From NCBI GenBank assembly GCA_001602455.1, contig CP012157.1, positions 2,351,733 to 2,415,732 on the forward strand: DNA of 64,000 nt. Reading direction: 5' to 3'. Shown here piece by piece: positions 44,422 to 51,489 of the stretch. The first letter of the stretch is position 1. Each line of letters opens with the position of its first letter. Below the pieces are notes generated by a model. That model made no database searches. It worked only from the letters and a program-made list of their open reading frames with translations, and was not told where the DNA came from. The DNA is from Betaproteobacteria bacterium UKL13-2 (GTDB lineage: Bacteria; Pseudomonadota; Gammaproteobacteria; Burkholderiales; Usitatibacteraceae). The position numbers were made by a program, and so were the translations under genes.

Positions 44422-46098
44422 ATGACTACAGCCGCACAATTGGAGCCGCGCGAATCGATGGCGTACGACGTCGTGATCGTCGGCGCTGGCCCGGCCGGCC
44501 TCGCCGCGGCGATTCGGCTGAAACAACAGGCGGCGACGGCAAATCACGACCTCAATGTCTGCGTTGTCGAAAAAGGCTCTGAGGTCGGCGCACATATTTT
44601 GTCCGGTGCGGTGATGGACCCACGCGCCATCACCGAACTCTTCGAAGACTGGAAGGATCTTGGTGCCCCGTTAAACCAGCCCGTCACCGAAGATCGCTTC
44701 ATGTTTTTGTCCGAAAACAGTGGGCGTCAAGTCCCGAACTGGATGCTGCCCGCGTGTTTTCAAAATCACGGCAACTATGTAGTTTCGCTCGCCAATGTCT
44801 GTCGCTGGCTGGGCACGAAAGCCGAAGAACTCGGTGTGGAAATCTACCCCGGATTTGCAGCCGCCGAAGTGTTGTTCGACAACGCCGGTGCAGTAACGGG
44901 TGTGGCAACCGGTGATATGGGGATTGGCAAAGATGGCGAACCCACTGAGCGCTTTCAGCGCGGCATGGAACTGCATGCGAAGTACACCTTTTTTGCCGAG
45001 GGCTGCCGCGGCCATTTAGGCAAGCAAATTCAATCGCACTTTCATCTCAATACCGGGCGCGACCCGCAGGTGTACGGGATCGGGCTCAAAGAACTCTGGG
45101 AAGTCAAACCAGACAAACACGTACCGGGCCTCGTAATCCATACCGCAGGCTGGCCGCTTGATACCGCTACCTACGGCGGCTCCTACCTGTATCACATGGA
45201 AAATAACCTGGTGTCAGTGGGCTTTGTCGTTGGGCTCGGCTATCGCAATCCCTATCTATCGCCATTCGACGAATTTCAGCGATACAAAACCCACTCCAGC
45301 ATTCGCGCCTTCTTCGAAGGCGGCAAGCGCTTGGCTTATGGTGCCCGCGCCATTGCCGCAGGTGGCTTACAGTCACTTCCCAAACTGACCTTCCCCGGCG
45401 GCGTTCTCATTGGCGACGACGCGGGCTTTCTCAACGCCTCCCGTATCAAAGGTAGCCACGCCGCGATTAAGTCTGGCACACTAGCCGCTGAGGCGGCGTT
45501 TAACGCCATACGCGCAGGCCGCGCGGCAGACGAGCTGGTCGGCTATCCAGAGGCGTTCCAACAAAGCTGGCTCCACGACGAACTCTACCGCGCACGCAAC
45601 TTCAAGCCGCTCATATCCAAGGGCTTGTACACGGGCACCCTCATGGTTGGCATCGACCAAGTCGTCTTCGGTGGCAAAGCGCCATGGACGCTGCATCACC
45701 AGCATGCGGACAACGAAACGTTGGTGGATGCTAAAGACGCCGTACCGATAAGCTACCCCAAACCGGACGGCGTACTCACCTTTGACCGATTGTCGTCGGT
45801 GTTTATTTCCAATACCAACCATGAAGAAGATCAACCCGCACATCTGACGTTAAAGAATGCCGATGTGCCGGTCAACACCAACCTCGCGCGGTACGACGGT
45901 CCCGAAGCGCGTTACTGTCCGGCGGGCGTCTATGAATATGTCGAGGCACCGCAAGCGGCGGGGTCATCATCGAAGCGTCTGCAAATCAACGCGCAGAACT
46001 GCGTCCATTGCAAGACTTGCGACATCAAGGACCCGACGCAGAATATCGTTTGGGTCACGCCCGAAGGGGGCGGCGGACCGAACTATTCCAACATGTAA
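44422..46098 (+). CDS. Electron transfer flavoprotein-ubiquinone oxidoreductase
   Basis: 558 residues from ATG 44422, preceded by CAGGACGCAAC. It passes electrons from acyl-CoA dehydrogenases via ETF to ubiquinone. FAD-binding GAGPAGLAAAIRL is at the N-terminus, GDDAGFLNASRIKG in the middle, and the C-terminal 4Fe-4S site is CPAGVYEY plus NCVHCKTCDIKDPTQ. Ends GGGGPNYSNM as usual. A short echo of its 3' end (gccgaactattccaa) recurs at about 46138-46152 after the stop. Confidence 0.96.
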   Translation: MTTAAQLEPRESMAYDVVIVGAGPAGLAAAIRLKQQAATANHDLNVCVVEKGSEVGAHILSGAVMDPRAITELFEDWKDLGAPLNQPVTEDRFMFLSENSGRQVPNWMLPACFQNHGNYVVSLANVCRWLGTKAEELGVEIYPGFAAAEVLFDNAGAVTGVATGDMGIGKDGEPTERFQRGMELHAKYTFFAEGCRGHLGKQIQSHFHLNTGRDPQVYGIGLKELWEVKPDKHVPGLVIHTAGWPLDTATYGGSYLYHMENNLVSVGFVVGLGYRNPYLSPFDEFQRYKTHSSIRAFFEGGKRLAYGARAIAAGGLQSLPKLTFPGGVLIGDDAGFLNASRIKGSHAAIKSGTLAAEAAFNAIRAGRAADELVGYPEAFQQSWLHDELYRARNFKPLISKGLYTGTLMVGIDQVVFGGKAPWTLHHQHADNETLVDAKDAVPISYPKPDGVLTFDRLSSVFISNTNHEEDQPAHLTLKNADVPVNTNLARYDGPEARYCPAGVYEYVEAPQAAGSSSKRLQINAQNCVHCKTCDIKDPTQNIVWVTPEGGGGPNYSNM

Positions 46099-46251
46099 TC
46101 CCGGGCGACGCCACCGCTCCACACCCCGTGGCTGCGGGCCGAACTATTCCAATATTTGGCGCAAGCATCTCGCTTGATGCGGCGCAGCGTAGCGCCGCCC
46201 GCACGTTTGCAGTAATCTAGCGACTCGATCATTCGTATCGGGGATCAAGTC

Positions 46252-46683
46252 ATGAAGCCAGTCGCAGAACTGCTAAAGAAGCGGACCTACACCGAAATCT
46301 ATTCCGTGTCACCCGGTGCGACCGTGTTTGAAGCGATCACGCTGCTCGCCGAAAAAGGCGTGGGTGCCCTAATGGTGATCGAACAAGGAAATCTGGTCGG
46401 GATTTTTTCAGAGCGCGACTACACCCGCAAGATCGCGATTCTGGGAAAAAACTCGCGTGAGGCGCTCGTCTCAGACATCATGACCTCGCCGGTACTCTAC
46501 GTCACCCCATCGCACCGCACCCGAGAATGCATGGCGCTGATGTCGGATAAAAAAGTTCGTCACTTGCCGGTGTTGGATAACGGCAGGGTGGTCGGGATGC
46601 TATCCATTCGTGACTTGATGAATGACATCATTGCCGACCATGAATTCACCATCGCACAGCTCGAAAGCTACATCAACCAATAG
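46252..46683 (+). CDS. Double-CBS-domain protein
   Basis: 143 residues made of two CBS domains (TVFEAITLLAEKGVGALMVI and RTRECMALMSDKKVRHLPVLDNGRVVGMLSIRDL). CBS pairs bind adenosine nucleotides; these small stand-alone proteins are probably regulatory. No partner gene nearby. The next 150 bp (46684-46836) hold nothing I recognise. Confidence 0.9.
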   Translation: MKPVAELLKKRTYTEIYSVSPGATVFEAITLLAEKGVGALMVIEQGNLVGIFSERDYTRKIAILGKNSREALVSDIMTSPVLYVTPSHRTRECMALMSDKKVRHLPVLDNGRVVGMLSIRDLMNDIIADHEFTIAQLESYINQ

Positions 46684-46836
46684 TGGCGCTGCCCCGTCAT
46701 CAATGACACAAATGGGACACTGACGTTTCCCCACTTCACGCTTTAGCCGCGCGATTTCAGTAGCGGCGCTGGTGGCCGCTGAGGTCATCGCCGAGCGTAT
46801 CTTTATTGTGCGCGGCCAGAAGGTTGCGTATTTCGC

Positions 46837-46920
46837 GTGATCGTGACCGGTGATTTCGCCATAGCGTGACCGACGTTTCGCCGAAGCGTGACCGCAATTT
46901 CGCGCTGAACTTGACCGATA
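46837..46920 (+). mobile_element. IS21-type terminal repeats (remnant left end)
   Basis: Several spaced copies of a GTGACCG..TTTCGC motif: near 46844, 46865 and 46887, then a variant CTTGACCG near 46910. Repeated terminal binding sites of this sort are typical of IS21-family ends. The istA fragment begins 60 bp further. Confidence 0.6.
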
Positions 46921-46980
46921 GCTGGTGTGCTGTGTGGATTGTTAACGGTGATCTCGTCGCTTTTTTGAAAGCGAGCGGGC

Positions 46981-47146
46981 ATGCCACAGGACAGACTATC
47001 CATGCGCAAGATACGAGACGTACTCCGATACCGGCACAGCACCGATCTGAGCCTTGAGGCCATTAGCCGGTCCCTCAACATCTTCAAAGGTGTCGTCGCC
47101 AAATACGTCAGGCTCGCGGCGGATGCTGGTTTGACTCGGCCACTCG
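46981..47146 (+). pseudogene. istA: IS21 family transposase IstA, N-terminal remnant
   Basis: MPQDRLSMRKIRDVLRYRHSTDLSLEAISRSLNIFKGVVAKYVRLAADAGLTRPL is recognisably the IstA helix-turn-helix start. Homology ends after about 55 residues; the frame then runs into unrelated DNA and a helicase fragment. No istB in view. Confidence 0.75.
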
Positions 47147-47208
47147 CCTTCTGTACGCGCTACCGGGCTTGGGCAGGAAAGCTCAAACGCTCCATGCGTC
47201 AAGTGCAC

Positions 47209-47332
47209 CGCACGGCGCAAGCTGCTGCTGGTGGGCGATTCGTCCACGCTGTGCAGGCATCCGTTTTTTGGGGAGTTGTTGGCTTATGTGAAGTGCGTGG
47301 GGGGCTACCGCACGGCGCATGAGATGGCCTAA
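47209..47332 (+). pseudogene. Superfamily I helicase C-terminal tail, fragment 1
   Basis: About 40 codons read RRKLLLVGDSSTLCRHPFFG...YRTAHEMA and stop. They match the tail at 48390-48518 closely in both DNA and protein. This is a truncated duplicate on the left side of the toxin-antitoxin pair. Confidence 0.75.
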
Positions 47333-47410
47333 ATGGGTGGCTGCTTGAGCGCTGTTTGCCGTCAGGGGCTTGCAGCGCAAGGGGGGTGCAAGTTGTACCC
47401 CAGTGGGCAA

Positions 47411-47764
47411 CTAGGCCGCTGCCCGTGATCGGCGAGCAACACCTGCGCGCTTGTTGAGGGTGACTTCACCTCCCAAGTGGTCGATCACCACTGACGGGCG
47501 ATCAGGAAACTTGGCCACCAGTTCCAGCTTACCGCCCATGCTCTCCACATAGTGGCGCATCGTTGAAAGCAGCATGTCGCTGCGCTTTTCCAAACGAGAA
47601 ATGGTGTCCTGACGCACCCCCAAGGCGGCAGCCATTTGCTCTTGTGTTTGCTGAGCTGCATGGCGAAGGTCTTTGAGTGTCGCCAATTCCATGGCCCGAT
47701 CCTCCACCCGTTTTTTGCGATCTTTGGGCAGCGCAGCCATCACGTCATCGAGTTTTCTTGCCAT
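47411..47764 (-). CDS. XRE-family antitoxin (HigA-like)
   Basis: 117 residues. Helix-turn-helix TQEQMAAALGVRQDTISRLEKRSDM, preceded by a helical segment and followed by ESMGGKLELVAKFPDRPSVVI, the HigA-2/phage-type antitoxin layout. It overlaps the toxin gene by 20 bp and should both neutralise the toxin and repress the operon. Confidence 0.85.
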   Translation of the reverse strand: MARKLDDVMAALPKDRKKRVEDRAMELATLKDLRHAAQQTQEQMAAALGVRQDTISRLEKRSDMLLSTMRHYVESMGGKLELVAKFPDRPSVVIDHLGGEVTLNKRAGVARRSRAAA

Positions 47765-48134
47765 TTTTGGACTCCTTGGTTGATTGACTCAAAGTGCCCA
47801 GATGATCGTCGTAACGCGCATCGGCCACCGTGAGTAAGTGCTTGTAAAACCTGCGTTGATCTGCCCCACCTTTATCTCCACCCACAAGCAAGATGGCGTG
47901 TCGGCGGGGATCGAAGGCAAAGACCACTCGCCAAACCTGACCATTCCAGGAAAACCGAAGTTCCTTCATGTTGCTGTGTCGTGAACCCTTCAGGGTATCG
48001 ACAGTAGGCCTCCCCAAATCAGGACCAAACGCAGCCAGCAACTTGGCATGTGCCAAAAGTTCGTCTTGAAGCTCCTCGACCAAAGCTTCGAACTCAGCGT
48101 CGAAGGCGTCGTGAAACAGAACAGTCCAAGTCAT
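47745..48134 (-). CDS. RelE/HigB-type toxin (Gp49-like)
   Basis: 129 residues of the PF05973-type family: LKGSRHSNMKELRFSWNGQVWRVVFAFDPRRHAILLVGGDKGG is the characteristic core. Probably a ribosome-dependent mRNA endonuclease. First gene of a toxin-antitoxin operon (toxin before antitoxin, as in higBA). Sits between the two helicase fragments. Confidence 0.88.
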   Translation of the reverse strand: MTWTVLFHDAFDAEFEALVEELQDELLAHAKLLAAFGPDLGRPTVDTLKGSRHSNMKELRFSWNGQVWRVVFAFDPRRHAILLVGGDKGGADQRRFYKHLLTVADARYDDHLGTLSQSTKESKNGKKTR

Positions 48135-48227
48135 TGCAAAATTATGGACTTAAAGACATATGGAGTCAAATCCATCTTGAGCGACAAACAGAACTTTTCG
48201 CTGGGTCAATACATTTGACGGCTGCGT

Positions 48228-48518
48228 GGTGACCCGCTGCTGCAACGCAGGCTCAGCGTGGGCACCGTCGATTCGTTTCAAGGCCAAGAGCGCGACATCA
48301 TTGCCATTACCTTGACGCGCAGCAACCCCCAAGGCGAAATCGGCTTCCTGTCTGACATCCGCCGCATGAACGTGGGCATGACCCGCGCACGGCGCAAGCT
48401 GCTGCTGGTGGGCGATTCGTCCACGCTTTGTCGCCATCCGTTTTTTGGGGAGTTGTTGGCTTACGTGAAGGGGGTGAGGGGATACCGGACAGCCTATCAG
48501 ATGGCCAGACAGATTTGA
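48228..48518 (+). pseudogene. Superfamily I (Upf1/AAA_12-like) helicase C-terminal fragment 2
   Basis: About 95 codons in frame: SVGTVDSFQGQERDIIAITLTRSN, then GFLSDIRRMNVGMTRARRKLLLVGDSSTL. These are helicase motifs V and VI. The rest of the helicase is missing. The tail (from RRKLLL) is repeated at 47209-47332. The next stretch, 48519-48802, shows no gene. Confidence 0.8.
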
Positions 48519-48802
48519 ATCGATGATGGTCATCTCGGAGAAGAGGGTGGGAGAGTCAGTTTCTGCCTGTTATGCCAGCCCGGATTCATCTGACACGCTT
48601 ACAGCACGGCAGCGAAGCTGGCTGAGTCGGTGTGTGCAAATTTATGAAGGTCGACTTGAGGCAGAGAGCGATCGATCACATTAGACGAGGGAACGACAAC
48701 CTCTGCCCCTAGCTGACGGCCTCAATTCAGATCAATCGCGCAAAAGCAGATACTTTCCTGTTCACGCGAAGTTTGGCTGGATGAAAATACATTGCCCCAA
48801 AA

Positions 48803-49498
48803 TCAACAAGCTGCGCCAATCGCCTTGAGGGCGCTGATGATTGTTTCAATACGTGATTCGTTTCGCTTGGCAGGGGTTGCCTTCAACCATGCACCGACGT
48901 TATGGAACTTATTACCCTTGCGCTGTATACCGATTGGGACAAGGGCACCATGAGCAAGCTGCAAATTCATGGCATCAAGAGACCGCTGACTCCGATGCGC
49001 CACATGGTTTCTTAGGCCAATGACAGCGTTTACCAGTTCTTTCTGTGAATTCGTGAGTTTCTTGAACTTGTCGGCGTGTACCTTAACAAGCCATACGGAA
49101 GCCCTGCTCTGTAGTTCTGCAAAATTCGGAAACGTGATGTTATTGCCTGTACTGTTTGCCAGCGACTGAACGTCTGCCTTGGTGAGGTGTTTGGGAAATT
49201 GCAACCTGCCGAACTTCTGAAACACGCGATTCGGCTTATCCTGCGCCTTAACATGTGTGTCAAAGGCGTCTTGTAGATGTTGCTTGAATCGGCTTGCATC
49301 TCCATTGATATACGCGATGAACAAATCGCTGACAAACCCTTCCCAAGCTACCGCCGCAGCGAGTAGGCTGTGCTCTGTCAGGGTCGACTGGTCCTTATCG
49401 TTTGGGAGCGCCGACAGTCCAGTCTGATAGAACCGAGTTAGTTCGTCCAGCTGCGCGATGAAGTCATCTCGAACGTCCTGGGGGGGAATTTTTCTCAT
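48803..49498 (-). CDS. HEPN-domain protein (putative RNase)
   Basis: 231 residues, largely helical. The HEPN catalytic motif R-x4-H is RNHVAH (R163-H168) in VIGLRNHVAHRSQRS, with AVAWEGFVSDLFIAYI in the first helix pair, as in MAE_28990/RiboL-PSP-type HEPN proteins. HEPN proteins are often RNA-cutting toxins or defence effectors. No antitoxin-like gene is adjacent. Function is inferred from the motif. Confidence 0.7.
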   Translation of the reverse strand: MRKIPPQDVRDDFIAQLDELTRFYQTGLSALPNDKDQSTLTEHSLLAAAVAWEGFVSDLFIAYINGDASRFKQHLQDAFDTHVKAQDKPNRVFQKFGRLQFPKHLTKADVQSLANSTGNNITFPNFAELQSRASVWLVKVHADKFKKLTNSQKELVNAVIGLRNHVAHRSQRSLDAMNLQLAHGALVPIGIQRKGNKFHNVGAWLKATPAKRNESRIETIISALKAIGAAC

Positions 49499-49629
49499 GA
49501 TGCTATGCTTTTGTTGAGGTTGTTATAAGTCTGGTGTGCTTTAAGGGTACTGTTACAGGCCGCGAGGATACCGAAGTCATGGCATGGCTCGGTTTCGGCT
49601 AAATAACTGGTTAGGCGGCATGGCAACTA

Positions 49630-50580
49630 TCAATACTCATTGTTGTCGTCCTCAAATTCCTCATATTGATCTTCTGGTGCGTAGTAGTCAGCAGCGTCGT
49701 AGGTCGAAGTGGACTTGTACATCGCGCCTAGACCGCAAGCAGTAAGCTGAGACAATCCTGCTATCTTTAGACCGCAGGCTACACACTCGAACTTAGTTGG
49801 CAAGTGGTCCTGGACTTCTACGATGAGATCGTCTTTCAAACGCTTTATTGGCGCAGAAGCAGCTGTTCCGATTACCAAGGCTTCGGTGGCACAGGCAGGA
49901 CAAGTAACCCTGTGTCCGCGATGTCGAGTAGACCAAGCTGTAGCTTTTTGAACTAGCCCCTTCTGTTCGGATGCTTCTCTGGCGTCCCATATCGTTTTGT
50001 GCGCGGCGATCGCCTTTTGGACTGCTTTAGCCGATTCATCGCGCCACGCTGCAATAAGCGTCTCTGCAAGCTTGGCCTCGTCTGCACCAAAGAGATACTC
50101 AAGGTCTCGCGACATCGACGTAAGTAACACTTGGCACGTTCTGTAGAAAGGGGCAAGCCACGTAGTAGGTAGCCCTTCAAAGGGAATCGACCCCGCGTGA
50201 AGCTCCTCGTTCCTGCGGTTTATGTGCTGCGCGGCGAATCCTTCCAGTTCAGTTGTAAACGCTGGAATGATTTCGCGGAGCCTTGCCAATACTGAAGACG
50301 CATCGGCCGATTTGGGTATGAACTTTTGAGCCGTAGGCTGCTTGCCAAGCGCAAAGTAAATGTTATTCCAGTCCTTGGAGTCCGCAAGAAGGACAGGACT
50401 GGTTTCAGCGAGGGCGCTGCGTGCCAAGAATTCGAGAACGAATGCCGAGGTGAGGCCAAAACGCCAATCCTCCCTGGAGAGTGGCTGCATCTCCTGGGCA
50501 TAGCGCAGTGCCTTTGCGAGCAATGCATCAGCAGACCACGGGTGTAAAACTTTGGCGGAGTTTGTAGTTTTCATTGTCAT
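49630..50580 (-). CDS. HEPN-like protein with C-terminal zinc ribbon
   Basis: 316 residues from ATG 50580, which overlaps the dioxygenase stop in ATGA (an ATG nine bases earlier is possible). Helical N-terminal half with a HEPN-type R-x4-H, RNEELH, in HINRRNEELHAG. The C-terminal part has two CxxC knuckles (VTCPACATEA and FECVACGLKIAG), a zinc ribbon, and an acidic end (APEDQYEEFEDDNNEY). No family recognised. Coupled to the TauD-like gene, so the two probably work together. Confidence 0.65.
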   Translation of the reverse strand: MTMKTTNSAKVLHPWSADALLAKALRYAQEMQPLSREDWRFGLTSAFVLEFLARSALAETSPVLLADSKDWNNIYFALGKQPTAQKFIPKSADASSVLARLREIIPAFTTELEGFAAQHINRRNEELHAGSIPFEGLPTTWLAPFYRTCQVLLTSMSRDLEYLFGADEAKLAETLIAAWRDESAKAVQKAIAAHKTIWDAREASEQKGLVQKATAWSTRHRGHRVTCPACATEALVIGTAASAPIKRLKDDLIVEVQDHLPTKFECVACGLKIAGLSQLTACGLGAMYKSTSTYDAADYYAPEDQYEEFEDDNNEY

Positions 50581-51242
50581 GTGATGCATCTCAGATATAG
50601 GCGATGAATCTTTCGCGGCGACTCAGAATTCTGAACTTGAGAACGTCCGTGCAATACGCGCCAGTTGTCCAAGAGAAGGGTGTCTCCCTTGTTCAGAAGT
50701 ACCTTTGCGACAGGTTGGATGCATGAAAGGCATTCGTCAACACGTCGAAAAATGGCTACAGCGGACTCGTTCGCTGGCTTGAGGTAGACGCTATCCCACC
50801 GAATGAATTGTTGATTCGGTTCGATTGAGGCCTGCCAGATAGGTAGCAACTGAAGGGCACCTTTCAACGGCCTGCGGGGCCGAGCCAGACATCGAGCAAG
50901 TACGGTGGTTCCAAGGATCTCTATGACTAATCTGCCATCGACAATTTGGGTTTGGGTATTTGCATCACCGCGAGAACACCGAAGCATGAGGTATCGCGGA
51001 GGCCTTGCCCAGTGAGCAAGGTCGGTGTGCAAAGGAAACGCGTCAAGTCCGAAATTCCCGCTGTAGGTATTGGGAGTGGTTACATCCATAGACGTGGGCA
51101 ATAACTCATGCACTAGGCGTAGGCCCTCTACATGTTCCGGTGCACCTAGCACCGACGCTGCAGCCGTCGGATCAAGGTCAGGGAAGAAGGAGGGTAAGAA
51201 CGCGTATCCCTGTTGTTCGACGAGTTGCTTCGGTGTCAACAT
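50577..51242 (-). CDS. TauD/TfdA-like Fe(II)/2-oxoglutarate dioxygenase
   Basis: 221 residues. The iron-binding facial triad is H72-x-D74 (LHTDLAHW) and H198 (RVLHGRS), with a following Arg (IHRLYLR) for 2-oxoglutarate. The N-terminal part resembles small-molecule hydroxylases of the TauD fold. Substrate unknown. Setting between HEPN genes and a restriction enzyme is unusual for a metabolic enzyme. The 51243-51489 stretch upstream shows no gene. Confidence 0.75.
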   Translation of the reverse strand: MLTPKQLVEQQGYAFLPSFFPDLDPTAAASVLGAPEHVEGLRLVHELLPTSMDVTTPNTYSGNFGLDAFPLHTDLAHWARPPRYLMLRCSRGDANTQTQIVDGRLVIEILGTTVLARCLARPRRPLKGALQLLPIWQASIEPNQQFIRWDSVYLKPANESAVAIFRRVDECLSCIQPVAKVLLNKGDTLLLDNWRVLHGRSQVQNSESPRKIHRLYLRCIT

Positions 51243-51489
51243 AGAAAAAGTGTACCGAGCTTGGCTTTATAGTCATCGTTAACGATATCCCATATCTTGT
51301 GCGGCATGCTGTGACTGCCGCATCGGTGTTCCGCTCTCGTACACGGCACCTGCGTAAGTAGCCGTTGCTTAGGGAGCGCTCTTGTCCGATAGCTGTTCCC
51401 CGTTGCTCTATCTTGATTGTCCGTAATCGTTGCAAAGAGGTCGCTCTCGTAACGTGTCGACCTTCGACATTGTTTCAATCCGGTCATAT

